NCBI RefSeq assembly: GCF_000688335.1
Contig: NZ_JHZX01000001.1
Span: 1,488,001 to 1,552,000, forward strand
Direction: 5' to 3'
Length of the DNA: 64,000 nucleotides
Source: Sediminibacter sp. Hel_I_10
GTDB taxonomy: Bacteria; Bacteroidota; Bacteroidia; Flavobacteriales; Flavobacteriaceae
Both the position numbers and the translations under genes were made by a program. The notes under the pieces were generated by a model, which was given only the letters and a program-made list of their open reading frames with translations, was not told the origin of the DNA and ran no database searches. This document shows positions 1 to 10,800 of the stretch, piece after piece. Each line of letters starts with the position of its first letter. The stretch's first letter is position 1.

Positions 1-956
1 TCTTCCATCATGGTTTTAGAAAAGTGACCAGATATAATATCGTCCATGTGTTTTTCAAAAAGTGGACGCATGATGTCTTTTAATTCTTCGGAAAGTTGAT
101 AGGCCTTAATTTTTGCCGGGTTAGATAATCGATCCATCATATTGGTAATGCCGCCATGTTTTAACGCCTCGGTAATGGTTTCCCAACCGTATTGAATGAG
201 TTTCGCCGCATAATCTGGCGCAATACCTTCTGCCACCATTTTATCAAAAGACAAGATAGCACCTGTTTGTAACAAGCCACACAAAATGGTTTGCTCTCCC
301 ATTAAATCTGATTTGACCTCTGCAATAAAAGAAGATTGTAAAACTCCCGCTCTATGCCCTCCAGTTGCTGCAGCATAAGCCTTGGCCTGATCCCATCCTT
401 TTTGTTCAGGATCATTTTCTGGATGTACAGCAATTAAAGTTGGCACGCCAAAACCACGTTTATACTCTTCGCGCACCTCTGTTCCAGGGCATTTTGGAGC
501 CACCATGATCACAGTCAAATCCTCACGTACTTTTGTGCCTTCCTCAACAATGTTAAATCCGTGCGAATAACTCAATGTAGCGCCTTTTTTCATTAATGGC
601 ATCACGGCTTTTACCACCATAGAATGCTGTTTATCTGGCGTAAGATTTAATACCACATCGGCAGTAGGGATCAACTCTTCATAAGTGCCCACCTTAAAAT
701 CATTAGAGGTCGCATTGTTATAAGAATCACGTTTTTCATCGATAGCCGCTTGACGCAATGCATAAGAGATGTCAAGTCCTGAGTCTCTCATGTTTAAACC
801 TTGATTTAAACCTTGAGCGCCACAACCAACAATCACAATTTTCTTTCCTTTTAAAGCATCTACTCCATCTTCAAACTCTGAAGCTTCCATAAAACGACAT
901 TTGCCCAATTGCTCTAATTGTGCTCTTAATGATAAACTGTTGAAATAATTTGACAT
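1..956 (-). CDS. ilvC: Ketol-acid reductoisomerase (partial, C-terminus outside window)
   Basis: Reading the minus strand from the ATG at 956 gives an open frame to the window edge, about 318 codons. The N-terminus reads [20 protein letters not shown], followed by [19 protein letters not shown], a Rossmann NADPH-binding loop (GxGxxG variant) typical of class II IlvC. The family catalyses the NADPH- and Mg-dependent isomeroreduction of acetolactate or acetohydroxybutyrate, the second common step of valine and isoleucine synthesis. Class II enzymes are about 490 residues, so roughly a third of the protein lies to the left of position 1. It is the last visible gene of the minus-strand run ilvD-ilvB-ilvN-ilvC, 92 nt after ilvN, so co-transcription is likely. 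Identification is firm; only the 3' end is missing. Confidence 0.96.
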   Translation of the reverse strand, partial: MSNYFNSLSLRAQLEQLGKCRFMEASEFEDGVDALKGKKIVIVGCGAQGLNQGLNMRDSGLDISYALRQAAIDEKRDSYNNATSNDFKVGTYEELIPTADVVLNLTPDKQHSMVVKAVMPLMKKGATLSYSHGFNIVEEGTKVREDLTVIMVAPKCPGTEVREEYKRGFGVPTLIAVHPENDPEQKGWDQAKAYAAATGGHRAGVLQSSFIAEVKSDLMGEQTILCGLLQTGAILSFDKMVAEGIAPDYAAKLIQYGWETITEALKHGGITNMMDRLSNPAKIKAYQLSEELKDIMRPLFEKHMDDIISGHFSKTMME

Positions 957-1048
957 GATTTTATTTTTTCTGAATGATTTTATTAAGCGAAACTTCGGAA
1001 ATTTTAATCCTCGTCTGCGCTTCTATGAATTTGTTTTATGAACCTAAA

Positions 1049-1585
1049 TTAAGCTGAAAATGACTCCTTAAGCATTGCCGAAATCTTCATTTCATCTTTG
1101 GTTACTGCAATACGGCCCGAACGGGTAAATTGCATGATCCCGAAAGCGCTTATCTCCCTATACAAAAGATCTATTTCCTCTTTTCTACCAGATTTTTCAA
1201 TAACAAAAAACTCTTTGTTAACCGTTACAATGCGAGCACTACTATCTTTTATGATATTTTGAATTTGACGCTCATCAAACAACAAACCTGATCTAATCTT
1301 GAACATACAGGATTCTAAATAAATAATATCCTCCTCGTTATGGTAAAAGGCTTTAATGACCTCTACCTGTTTTTCTATCTGTCCGATAATTTTTTTCATA
1401 CGTTCTTCGGAAAGTTTCACAACAATGGTCCATTTGGAGACCTGTTCAATTTCTGAAACCGAAGAATTTATACTTTCGATATTGATGTGACGTCTTTGAA
1501 AGATCGCTGAAATACGGTTTAATAACCCAATGTTGTTTTCTGTATAAATAGAAACGGTATATAATTGCTCTTGTGCTTCACTCAT
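1049..1585 (-). CDS. ilvN: Acetolactate synthase small (regulatory) subunit
   Basis: 178 residues with an N-terminal ACT domain at about residues 8-80 (YTVSIYTENNIGLLNRISAI), the fold that binds valine in IlvN/IlvH and gives feedback inhibition of the catalytic subunit. The C-terminal half (from about residue 90) matches the second ACT-like domain that stabilises and activates the large subunit. It lies 50 nt downstream of ilvB on the same strand, the usual large-small order. The length is normal for the long form of the family. Nothing unusual was seen. Confidence 0.95.
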   Translation of the reverse strand: MSEAQEQLYTVSIYTENNIGLLNRISAIFQRRHINIESINSSVSEIEQVSKWTIVVKLSEERMKKIIGQIEKQVEVIKAFYHNEEDIIYLESCMFKIRSGLLFDERQIQNIIKDSSARIVTVNKEFFVIEKSGRKEEIDLLYREISAFGIMQFTRSGRIAVTKDEMKISAMLKESFSA

Positions 1586-1635
1586 CTGTTTTCTGCTTTT
1601 ACTTCAATCTATGTGTAATCGATCTTTGCTTTAAC

Positions 1636-3372
1636 TTATTCCAATCGCATTTCAGAGACACTTGCTCCAGTTGGAATCATTGGAAAAACATTACCCTCTT
1701 TTTCTACTCTCACTTCTAAAAAGTAAGGACCATCGTGATCGATCATTGTTTTGATCGCCGATTTCAGATCCTTCCGATCGGTCACTTTATTTGCTTCAAT
1801 ATGATATCCTTTCGCAATGGCTACAAAATCTGGATTGACCATTTCAGTAGAAGCATATCGTCTTTCAAAAAACAACTGCTGCCATTGGCGTACCATTCCG
1901 AGGAATTCGTTATTCAAAACCACAATTTTTACAGGCGTTTTCTGCTGAAATATAGTGCCCAATTCTTGTATGGTCATTTGATAACCACCATCTCCAATAA
2001 TGGCGATCACTTCACGACCTGGAGCTGCCATTTTTGCACCAATTGCAGCGGGCAGTGCAAAGCCCATAGTACCCAATCCACCAGAAGTGATATTACTTTT
2101 AGTAACATTAAAATTGGCGTATCGGCATGCTACCATTTGGTGCTGACCTACATCACTCACAATGGCGGCCTCTCCTTTGGTTTGTATATTTATTTCTTTT
2201 AAGACCTCTCCCATGGTAAGCCCTTCTTTGGTGGGATGTAAATCGCCTTTAATTACTTTTTCAAACTCAATGGCATACAAATCTTTGAATTTTTGATGCC
2301 ATTCAGAGTGGGAATTGGTATTCAATAAAGGCAAAATGGCTTTAAGACTCTCTTTTGAATTCCCGAGAACCGCGATATCTGTTTTTACGTTTTTATCCAC
2401 CTCGGCTGGATCTATTTCAAAATGAATGATTTTAGCTTGTTTGGCGTAAGATGCTAAATTACCAGTAACCCTATCGTCAAATCGCATCCCGATGGCAATA
2501 AGCACATCACATTCATTAGTGAGTACATTTGGCGCATAATTACCATGCATCCCCACCATACCAACATTTAAAGGGTGTGACGTGGGGATGGCTGACGCTC
2601 CTAATATGGTCCAAGCCGATGGAATGCCTGCTTTTTCAATAACTGCTTTAAACTCTTCTTCTGCTTCGCCAAGAATCACACCTTGTCCCCAAACAATCAG
2701 TGGTTTTTTGGCACTATTGATCAATTTGGCAGCAGCTTCTAGATCGGCTGTATTAGTTTTTGGCACAGGCTTATAACTTCTAATTCCTGTACACTTTTCA
2801 TATGTAAAATCAAATTGTTCAAACTGAGCATCTTTAGTAATGTCTACCAAAACGGGACCCGGTCTTCCGCTTTTCGCGATATAAAAAGCCTTTGCCAACA
2901 CTTCTGGTATTTCTGAAGCTTTTGTTATTTGATGGTTCCATTTGGTCACAGGTGTAGAGATGCCTACGATATCTGTTTCTTGAAATGCATCACTTCCCAA
3001 TAAATGAGAGCCTACTTGGCCTGTAATGCAAACCATAGGTGTACTATCTATTTGCGCATCGGCAATACCGGTTATCAAATTGGTAGCTCCAGGACCCGAA
3101 GTTGCAATGGCTACACCCACTTTTCCTGAAATACGAGCATACCCTTGTGCGGCATGGGTAGCCCCTTGTTCATGACGCGTCAACACGTGATGGATTTGAT
3201 CTTGGTACTTATACAACTCATCATAGACAGGCATGATGGCACCACCAGGATATCCGTAAATAATGTCTACCCCTTCTGCTAAAAGACATCTAATAATGGC
3301 TTCGCTACCAGACATACGCTCTGTTACCTTTGTGTTGTTAGTTTCTGGTTTTATAGTTTGTGCTTCTTTCAT
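1636..3372 (-). CDS. ilvB: Acetolactate synthase large (catalytic) subunit
   Basis: 578 residues, a thiamine-diphosphate enzyme. The N-terminal pyrimidine-binding domain carries GYPGGAIMPVYDELY (about 40-54) and the catalytic glutamate in HEQGATHAAQGYAR (E68). The C-terminal TPP/Mg-binding motif starts at GDGG (460-463) and ends near VVLNN. The enzyme condenses two pyruvates, or pyruvate plus 2-ketobutyrate, in the first common step of branched-chain amino acid synthesis. A non-conserved leader of about 20 residues precedes SGSEAIIRCLL, so translation could begin at Met20; I kept the first ATG. It sits between ilvD and ilvN in one minus-strand operon. Confidence 0.96.
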   Translation of the reverse strand: MKEAQTIKPETNNTKVTERMSGSEAIIRCLLAEGVDIIYGYPGGAIMPVYDELYKYQDQIHHVLTRHEQGATHAAQGYARISGKVGVAIATSGPGATNLITGIADAQIDSTPMVCITGQVGSHLLGSDAFQETDIVGISTPVTKWNHQITKASEIPEVLAKAFYIAKSGRPGPVLVDITKDAQFEQFDFTYEKCTGIRSYKPVPKTNTADLEAAAKLINSAKKPLIVWGQGVILGEAEEEFKAVIEKAGIPSAWTILGASAIPTSHPLNVGMVGMHGNYAPNVLTNECDVLIAIGMRFDDRVTGNLASYAKQAKIIHFEIDPAEVDKNVKTDIAVLGNSKESLKAILPLLNTNSHSEWHQKFKDLYAIEFEKVIKGDLHPTKEGLTMGEVLKEINIQTKGEAAIVSDVGQHQMVACRYANFNVTKSNITSGGLGTMGFALPAAIGAKMAAPGREVIAIIGDGGYQMTIQELGTIFQQKTPVKIVVLNNEFLGMVRQWQQLFFERRYASTEMVNPDFVAIAKGYHIEANKVTDRKDLKSAIKTMIDHDGPYFLEVRVEKEGNVFPMIPTGASVSEMRLE

Positions 3373-3465
3373 ACGCTATACCCCTAATACTTGGGAATCT
3401 CATTTTTTCACCAACTCCAAAACGGTAGCCAGTTTTAGTTACTATATTTCTTCTTTAGAAATCAA

Positions 3466-5145
3466 TTAAAACTCATCGGTAACACAGCCCATTGAGGCGG
3501 AAGACACCGTTTTAGCATACTTATATAATACACCACGTTTAAATTTTAATTCTGGAGCTTTCCACTGCGCTCTTCTTTGGTTGAGTTCTTCTTCTGAAAC
3601 ATCTACCTTAATCGTATTGGTTTCAGCATCAATAATGATGATATCACCATCTTTAATTAGTGCAATGTTTCCCCCTTCTTGTGCTTCTGGAGTGATATGC
3701 CCTACAACAAAACCATGCGTTCCTCCTGAGAATCTGCCGTCTGTAATTAAGGCTACCTCTTTACCAAGGCCTGCACCCATAATGGCCGCCGTTGGTTTTA
3801 ACATCTCAGGCATTCCCGGGCCTCCTTTAGGACCTTCATACCTAATAACCACGACATCACCTTTCTCTACTTTACCATCACGAATACCGTCATTGGCTGC
3901 ATATTCCCCTTCAAATACTTTTGCTTTTCCTTGAAATTTCAAGCCTTCTTTTCCAGTAATTTTAGCGACACTGCCTTCGGTTGCTAAATTTCCGTAGAGC
4001 ATTCTAAGATGTCCAGAAACCTTAATGGGCTGTTCAATAGACTTGATGATATCTTGCCCTTCGGCTAAATCAGCAACATCCAATAGATTTTCAGCAAGTG
4101 TCTTTCCGGTTACGGTTAAACAATCGCCATGAATCAATCCTTTTTTCAGTAAATATTTAAGAACTGCAGGAATCCCTCCAACAGCATGCACATCTTCCAT
4201 AAGGTATTTTCCACTTGGTTTCAAATCCGCTAAAAACGGCGTATTGTCACTAATATCCTGAAAATCTTTAAGTGTAAAATCTATTTGTGCTGCTCTTGCA
4301 ATTGCTAAAAAATGAAGTACAGCATTTGTAGAGCCACCCAGTATGGTAACCAATCTTACAGCATTTTCAAGTGATTTTCTGGTAATGATATCTGAAGGCT
4401 TGATGTCTTTCTCCAATAATAATCGTAGCGCTTCTCCGGCTCTAACAGATTCTTCTTGCTTAGCATCGCTTAACGCAGGATTAGAAGAGTTAAAGGGCAA
4501 GGTCATCCCCAAGGCTTCTATAGCCGAAGCCATGGTATTAGCAGTGTACATGCCCCCACAGGCTCCTGCACCCGGACAGGCTTTCTCTACTATATTTTGA
4601 TACTCTGTTTCACTCATGGTTCCAGCCACCTTGCTTCCCCAGGCTTCAAAAGCAGAAACAACATCTAGCTTTTTCCCTTCGTGGCAACCTGAGTCTATGG
4701 TGCCACCGTAAACTAAAATGGACGGACGATTTAAACGAATCATCGCCATCAATGCCCCAGGCATATTTTTATCACATCCTACTACCGTAACTAATCCGTC
4801 GTAACTCATGGCTTGAACCACGGTTTCCATAGAATCGGCTATAATATCTCTTGAAGGCAGTGAATAACGCATGCCGGGTGTTCCCATAGAAATGCCATCA
4901 CTAACTCCAATAGTATTAAAAATCAAACCAACAATATCTTCATTGGTTGTGCCTTTTTTAACCAGTTTCGCTAGATCATTTAAGTGCATGTTACAGGGAT
5001 TTCCTTCATAGCCTGTACTAGCAATACCAACAATGGGCTTATAAAAATCTGCTTTGGTTAAACCAATGGCGTGCAACATGGCCTGAGCTGCCGGTTGCGT
5101 GGGATCTTGAGTTACGGTTTTACTGTATTTATTGAGTTCGTTCAT
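3466..5145 (-). CDS. ilvD: Dihydroxy-acid dehydratase
   Basis: 559 residues, IlvD/Edd family. Three cysteines fit the Fe-S cluster ligands: C51 in GNPCNMH, C124 in GCDKNMPG and C196 in [14 protein letters not shown]. The C-terminal part has the conserved [12 protein letters not shown] and [11 protein letters not shown] segments. It dehydrates dihydroxyisovalerate and dihydroxymethylvalerate to the 2-keto acids. It is the first gene of the ilv run, with 93 nt to ilvB. The promoter should lie in the spacer to its right, where a 15-bp palindrome sits 58 bp before the start codon and could be an operator. Confidence 0.96.
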   Translation of the reverse strand: MNELNKYSKTVTQDPTQPAAQAMLHAIGLTKADFYKPIVGIASTGYEGNPCNMHLNDLAKLVKKGTTNEDIVGLIFNTIGVSDGISMGTPGMRYSLPSRDIIADSMETVVQAMSYDGLVTVVGCDKNMPGALMAMIRLNRPSILVYGGTIDSGCHEGKKLDVVSAFEAWGSKVAGTMSETEYQNIVEKACPGAGACGGMYTANTMASAIEALGMTLPFNSSNPALSDAKQEESVRAGEALRLLLEKDIKPSDIITRKSLENAVRLVTILGGSTNAVLHFLAIARAAQIDFTLKDFQDISDNTPFLADLKPSGKYLMEDVHAVGGIPAVLKYLLKKGLIHGDCLTVTGKTLAENLLDVADLAEGQDIIKSIEQPIKVSGHLRMLYGNLATEGSVAKITGKEGLKFQGKAKVFEGEYAANDGIRDGKVEKGDVVVIRYEGPKGGPGMPEMLKPTAAIMGAGLGKEVALITDGRFSGGTHGFVVGHITPEAQEGGNIALIKDGDIIIIDAETNTIKVDVSEEELNQRRAQWKAPELKFKRGVLYKYAKTVSSASMGCVTDEF

Positions 5146-5202
5146 TATAAATTCTGAAAGACTTTAATGTATTTATAACGAATGTACTTGTTTATAATAG
5201 GT

Positions 5203-5217
5203 CATGTTGGCAACATG
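5203..5217. promoter_or_regulatory. 15-bp palindrome upstream of ilvD, possible operator
   Basis: CATGTTGGCAACATG has two perfect 7-bp arms around one central base and lies 58 bp upstream of the ilvD start codon. Its size, symmetry and position suit a dimeric repressor or Lrp-type binding site for the ilv operon. No regulator is encoded next to it, so the role is inferred from position alone. Confidence 0.4.
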
Positions 5218-5435
5218 TAAATGCTGCGCTAAACCCAACCGTAGTTTGATATAGGTATTTTACTGAAATTCAAAAACTTAACACTTATTTAATATGATGT
5301 TCAAATGGGTGTCATTTTTTAGAAATGTCCTCTTAAAAATAATTTCTATGTATTAAGACCCTACTCAAAAGAAGAAATTATATCAAAACCCGATTCTATG
5401 CGTTTATAAGGGAAGCCAAAATTTTATTGTTCAAT

Positions 5436-5455
5436 AAGGAGTAGATCTACTCCTT
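5436..5455. repeat. 20-bp perfect palindrome
   Basis: AAGGAGTAGATCTACTCCTT is its own reverse complement over all 20 bases. It lies 110 bp beyond the stop of the minus-strand PAS gene. As RNA it would fold poorly without a loop, and no uninterrupted T-tract follows on either strand, so it is a weak terminator candidate. It may be a protein-binding site. Function unknown. Confidence 0.45.
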
Positions 5456-5564
5456 CATTAAAAAATCATCTATAGAAATAGCTATAAAGATTATATTCAA
5501 TTCTGAAGTTTATTTTATTCATTTCCGAAGATAACTAAGTTAAAGCATCAAGGCTTTGCTTAAT

Positions 5565-6131
5565 TTATCCTATGCTTTTTTCTATTGCTAAAAAATGAGT
5601 CACCTTTTCATTATATAAAGGAATAATTTTGACTTCACATTCATAAGGGGATTTGTCTTTTCGGTAATTTGTTAATACTTCTTTAAAAGGTTTTATTCCT
5701 GTAAGCCCTTTTCTTATGCGGTTTTTTGTTTGTTCTGAAGTATCATTGCCTTGCAAGAAGTATGGTTTTTTGTTAACTGCAAATGCTTTAGAATATCCTG
5801 TCATTTTACTAAACCCATCATTTACCCAAATGATATTTTGTTCTGAATCTGTAATAATTAATGCTTCAAAATCCTGATTTTTGAAAATAACATCAATTTC
5901 ATTTTTCCAATGATTTTGTTTTGCAAATGTTTTTACAATTTTAATATCATTTTCTATTTTTAGATCCTCACGTATTTTGAAAAAATGATGACTAAAGATA
6001 TCCCAACTTAGCAAAGGCATAGGAATAGCTTCAGAGGGTTTCATTTTAGTTTGAACTTGAGTGTATTCCTCTTCAGATAAATCCGACAAATACACACCCA
6101 AACACATCATATTAGACATATTATACTTCAT
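5565..6131 (-). CDS. PAS domain protein, LOV-like without the photoactive cysteine
   Basis: 188 residues. A single PAS fold occupies about residues 85-185, with LIITDSEQNIIWVNDGFSKM (91-110) as the classic first strands. The segment PYFLQGNDTSEQTKNRIRKG (123-142) matches the flavin-binding LOV consensus NCRFLQG, but the cysteine that forms the flavin photoadduct is replaced by proline (P123). The N-terminal 80 residues are not recognised; no output kinase, HTH or GGDEF domain is present. It may bind flavin or another ligand as a stand-alone sensor, possibly partnering another protein. The gene is monocistronic and has its own TAnnTTTG promoter. Function uncertain. Confidence 0.8.
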   Translation of the reverse strand: MKYNMSNMMCLGVYLSDLSEEEYTQVQTKMKPSEAIPMPLLSWDIFSHHFFKIREDLKIENDIKIVKTFAKQNHWKNEIDVIFKNQDFEALIITDSEQNIIWVNDGFSKMTGYSKAFAVNKKPYFLQGNDTSEQTKNRIRKGLTGIKPFKEVLTNYRKDKSPYECEVKIIPLYNEKVTHFLAIEKSIG

Positions 6132-6174
6132 GGTTTTTGTTTTTATTTAGATATACATTATCTAATACAACACC

Positions 6175-6204
6175 CAAATATAAGTTAGTCTGTAAATTAA
6201 TCAG
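6175..6204 (-). promoter_or_regulatory. Putative Bacteroidota promoter of the PAS gene
   Basis: On the minus strand TATATTTG (6182-6175) matches the TAnnTTTG -7 box, and CTG (6204-6202) lies exactly 19 nt upstream, one base from the TTG -33 element. The predicted transcript starts near 6171 and gives a leader of about 40 nt to the ATG at 6131. Confidence 0.55.
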
Positions 6205-6323
6205 AATAATCTGTCATAAAACTATGGCAAAAGAAATGCTGCTAATTAGCTTAAGCCATAGGTTTTTTGAGATTTACACCCCCATAAATACCATATAAGT
6301 ATCTCTTTCGAAGATTCTAAATT

Positions 6324-7790
6324 CTAAACTCTCGGCAAATCGCCTTCATCCTTCTGAGGTAAGTTAGAACTTCCCATCAAATAGCTGTCTACATGATAAG
6401 CCGCTTCACGGCCTTCGGAAATAGCCCATACAATAAGAGATTGCCCGCGTCGCATATCTCCCGCGGTAAAGATGCCCTTAACGTTTGTAGCATAATCTTT
6501 AGTTGTGGCCTTGATGTTGGTTCTAAAATCCATCTCTAAACCAAATTGCTCGGCCAAGGTTTTTTCGGCTCCTGTAAAACCGAGGGCCAACAATACCATA
6601 TCACAGTCCCAATGTTTTTCGGTATTAGGAAGTTCTTTTAACTCAGGACGCTCGCCCTCTCTAAAAATCCATTCTACCTCAACGGTTTTTAACCCTGTAA
6701 GATGTCCGTTTTTATCCCCTAAAAATTCTTTGGTAGACACACTAAAAAATCGCTCTACGCCTTCTTTATGGGATGATGTCGTTTTTAAGCGCATTGGCCA
6801 GTACGGCCAAGGCTGATTTGCTGGTCTGCCTTCGGTAGGTTTGCTTAAAATTTCAAAATTGATAACCGATTCGGCCCCATGACGGTTGGACGTCCCTATA
6901 CAGTCTGAACCAGTGTCACCTCCACCAATGACAATGACCTTTTTATCTTTAGCAGAAATCACTTTATCAAATTCAATAAGCCCATCGACGTACTGGTTAT
7001 TGAGTTTTAAAAACTCCATGGCTTGGTGCACGCCTTTGAGATGACTTCCCTTAACAGGGATAGGTCGTCTTACTGTAGCACCACCACATAGCACCACCGC
7101 ATCAAAATCTGCTTTTATAGTTTCGACGCTCATACTTTTTCCTACTTCAGCGTTTGTTTTAAAGGTTATGCCCTCAGCTTCTAACACCTTCAATCGTCTA
7201 TCGATAACATGCTTTTCCATCTTAAAGTCAGGAATGCCATATCTTAAGAGTCCGCCAACTTTAGCATCACGTTCAAACACCGTAATGTGATGGCCAGCAC
7301 GATTTAATTGTTGAGCTGCAGCAAGACCTGCCGGACCAGAGCCAATTACGGCTACCTTTTTTCCAGTTCTCGTTTTTGGCGGATGTGCAGTAATCCATCC
7401 TTCTTCAAATGCCCGTTCAACAATATTCTTTTCGATATTTTCAATAGACACAGGGTCTTCATTAATCCCTAAAACACAAGCCTCTTCGCAAGGTGCAGGG
7501 CATAATCGTCCCGTAAATTCTGGAAAATTATTAGTAGCATGTAAAATTTGCGCTGCCTCTTTCCAACGCCCTTTGTACACCTTATCATTAAACTCTGGAA
7601 TAAGATTTCCTAAGGGACAACCACTATGGCAAAACGGAATCCCGCAATCCATACACCGTGCACCCTGATCTTTTAATTTGCTCTCTTCTAGCGGAATTGT
7701 AAATTCCTTATAGTTTTTTACACGCTGCTCAACCGCTACGTAAGGCTCATCAGCACGCTCATATTCTAAAAATCCTGTTGTTTTTCCCAT
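6324..7790 (-). CDS. gltD: Glutamate synthase (NADPH) small subunit
   Basis: 488 residues. An N-terminal Fe-S region with CMDCGIPFCHSGCPLGN and the later CPAPCEEAC cluster supplies ligands for 4Fe-4S centres. A GSGPAGLAAAQQL FAD-binding loop and a second GGGDTGSDC nucleotide-binding loop follow, as in the GltD/DPYD-N family. It passes electrons from NAD(P)H through FAD and Fe-S clusters to GltB, which turns 2-oxoglutarate and glutamine into two glutamates. It lies 33 nt downstream of gltB on the same strand. Length and motifs are normal. Confidence 0.96.
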   Translation of the reverse strand: MGKTTGFLEYERADEPYVAVEQRVKNYKEFTIPLEESKLKDQGARCMDCGIPFCHSGCPLGNLIPEFNDKVYKGRWKEAAQILHATNNFPEFTGRLCPAPCEEACVLGINEDPVSIENIEKNIVERAFEEGWITAHPPKTRTGKKVAVIGSGPAGLAAAQQLNRAGHHITVFERDAKVGGLLRYGIPDFKMEKHVIDRRLKVLEAEGITFKTNAEVGKSMSVETIKADFDAVVLCGGATVRRPIPVKGSHLKGVHQAMEFLKLNNQYVDGLIEFDKVISAKDKKVIVIGGGDTGSDCIGTSNRHGAESVINFEILSKPTEGRPANQPWPYWPMRLKTTSSHKEGVERFFSVSTKEFLGDKNGHLTGLKTVEVEWIFREGERPELKELPNTEKHWDCDMVLLALGFTGAEKTLAEQFGLEMDFRTNIKATTKDYATNVKGIFTAGDMRRGQSLIVWAISEGREAAYHVDSYLMGSSNLPQKDEGDLPRV

Positions 7791-7823
7791 ATTATTTTCC
7801 GTGAAAACGAAAATCTCTTTTCA

Positions 7824-10800
7824 TTAAACAATTACTTTTTTTTCTTCTTCCAATCGTATTAACGCTTGCTTGTATTCTTCTGGAAGTACCTTTACAAATT
7901 TTGGCAATTCCTTCTGCCAATTCTCTAACAAACGTTGCGCCAACGGACTTAAGGTAGCATTATAATGATTTTCTATTAAGGCTTTTAATTCTGAAACATC
8001 CTCTGGCACTTCCACCGGATCTATATTTAAGCCTTCAGTATTGCAGTTTTTTTCAAAAGTCCCTTTCGGGTTATAAACGTAAGCAATACCACCACTCATT
8101 CCTGCTCCGAAATTTCGGCCAACTTCACCCAATATAACGGCCCTACCACCGGTCATGTATTCACAGCCATGATCGCCAATGCCTTCTACAACTGCATGTG
8201 CACCAGAATTTCGAACACAAAAACGTTCTCCAGCCTTTCCGTTAATATAAGCTTCTCCTGAAGTGGCGCCGTATAAGGCTACGTTGCCAATAATGATATT
8301 ATCCTCAGGAACGATGGTTGCCTCCTCTGGCACCTGAACAATAAGCTTGGCGCCAGATAGCCCTTTTCCGAAGTAATCATTAGAATTTCCATTAATCGCA
8401 AACGTTAAGCCCTTGGTTGCGAATGCCCCAAAACTCTGACCGGCAGATCCTGTGAAATTTATTTTTAAGGTATTATCTGGTAATCCTTGCGCTCCATAGA
8501 TTTTAGAAATCTCATTACTTAGTATGGCACCGAAGGCACGATCTCTATTGGTGATTTTTGATTCTAATACCGTTTTCTCTTTTCTGAACAGCGCAGGATG
8601 TGCTCTACGAATGATTTTAAAATCTAAAGCCTTCTCTAGATCATGATCCTGAGACTGCGTATTGTATAATTTTGTTCCTTTTGGAACAGGTACTTGATGT
8701 AAAATTGGTGAGAGGTCTAAACCTAAGGTCTTATAATGTTGAATCGTTTTATTTCGGTTCAATTTTTGAACTTGGCCCACCATTTCATCTACCGTTCTAA
8801 AACCGAGTTGTGCCATGATTTCGCGGAGCTCTTGAGCAATAAAATACATGAAATTGACCACGTGCTCTGGCTTACCTTCAAACTTTTTACGCAGTTCTGG
8901 GTTTTGGGTGGCAATGCCTACAGGACATGTATTAAGATGACAAACGCGCATCATAATACACCCAGAAGCTACTAGGGGTGCGGTTGCAAAACCAAATTCC
9001 TCGGCTCCCAACAAACAGGCGATGGCGACATCCCGCCCTGTTTTCATTTGTCCGTCACACTCCAACACCACACGATTTCTAAGATCATTCATCACTAGCG
9101 TTTGTTGTGCCTCGGCAAGTCCAAGCTCCCATGGTAAACCAGCGTGTTTCAATGAGGTTAACGGCGAGGCACCAGTACCACCATCATGACCCGAAATAAG
9201 AATGACATCTCCTTTAGCTTTAGCCACTCCAGCCGCAACGGTGCCTACACCTACTTCGGAAACGAGCTTCACATTAATTCTTGCGTCTCTATTGGCCGAT
9301 TTTAGATCATAGATGAGTTGCGATAAATCTTCAATAGAATAAATATCGTGATGTGGAGGAGGTGAAATGAGCCCCACATATGGTGTGGAGTTTCTTGTCT
9401 TCGCAATATCAGGGTTTACTTTAGGGCCCGGCAATTGACCGCCCTCTCCAGGTTTGGCCCCTTGGGCCATTTTTATTTGAATTTCTGAAGCATTGGTCAA
9501 ATAATTAGACGTTACACCAAAACGCCCCGAAGCAACTTGTTTAATTGCTGAATTTCTCCAATCTCCATTAGCATGCTTGTAAAAGCGATCTTCATCTTCG
9601 CCGCCTTCACCAGAATTACTTTTACCTCCAATACGGTTCATCGCTATGGCCAAGTTTTCATGAGCCTCTTTACTGATAGAGCCGTAAGACATCGCGCCTG
9701 TTTTAAATCTCTTGACAATTTTAGTCCAAGGCTCCACTTCTTCAATGGCAATAGGATCATAATTGGTAAACTCAAATAACCCACGTATGGTCATGAGTTG
9801 CTTGGTTTGTTCATTAACCAACTCTGAATACTCTTGATAGGTTTTATGCTTGTTGCCACGCACCGCTTCTTGTAATTTGGCAACGGTCAAAGGGTTAAAG
9901 GCATGCTTTTCGCCATGGCGTCTCCATTTGTATTGTCCGCCATAATCCAAATTCAAATCTGCCTCAACACTATCGGTTTTATAGGCTTTTCTATGTCGTT
10001 TTGAAACCTCCTTTTCAATTTCTCGCAAACCAATACCTTGAAGCCTTGTGACTGTATTTGGAAAATACGCATTGACTACGGTAGTATTTAACCCAACACA
10101 CTCAAATAATTGAGAGCCTCGGTATGAGTTTAAGGTTGAGATTCCAATTTTGTTCATAACCTTCAGAATACCCATTCCAATGGCCTTATTGTAATTTTTA
10201 ATTGCCGTAAGGTAATCAACGCCCTGAATTTCATTTTCAGCAACTTGATCGTAAACAATTTCGTTGACGATGTATGGGTTAATCGCACTTGCTCCATATC
10301 CAAAAAGTAGTGCAAAATGATGTACTTCACGAGGTTCGGCCGACTCGATTATCAAACTGACCTTGGCACGTTTGCCTATTTTATACAGTTCATGATTTAC
10401 GTAAGAGCAAGCCATTAATGCCGGTATTGGCGCCATTTTTTCGTTTACGCCTCGATCAGATAAAATGATAATATTTCCGCCGTTATCAATAGCTTTAGAG
10501 GCTTGTTTCACAAGATTGAGCAAAGCGTTCTCCAACTCATTCAAACCCTTGTCCACTTCATACAAGATAGGGATCGTAGTGACCACAAAATGTGGGTTAC
10601 TCTTGTAATTCTTAATTTTATCCAAATCATGTTTAGAGATCACAGGATTCTGAATTTTAAGCTTTCGGCATTGTGCCTCATTGATATCGAACAGATTGAA
10701 ATCTTCTCCCAAAGTAAGACTGATATCGGTAATCAACTTCTCCCGAATACCATCTAAAGGCGGGTTAGTGACTTGAGCAAATAACTGTTTGAAATAATTG

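Larger units (their letters stand above)
5146..5564. other. Intergenic region between ilvD and the PAS gene
   Basis: A 419-bp gap that holds no convincing ORF. It should contain the ilv operon promoter (minus strand) and the 3' end of the PAS gene transcript. No clean TAnnTTTG box was found on the minus strand; TACGGTTG near 5234-5241 is one base away but lacks a TTG at the right spacing. Two palindromes, listed separately, are its only clear structure. Confidence 0.5.

Noticed and set aside
1735-2202. 155-residue plus-strand ORF
   Set aside because: Antisense to ilvB, which fills the same span with all TPP-enzyme motifs; no start signal or family match.
3581-3934. 117-residue plus-strand ORF
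   Set aside because: Antisense shadow of ilvD with low-complexity Ser/Pro composition.
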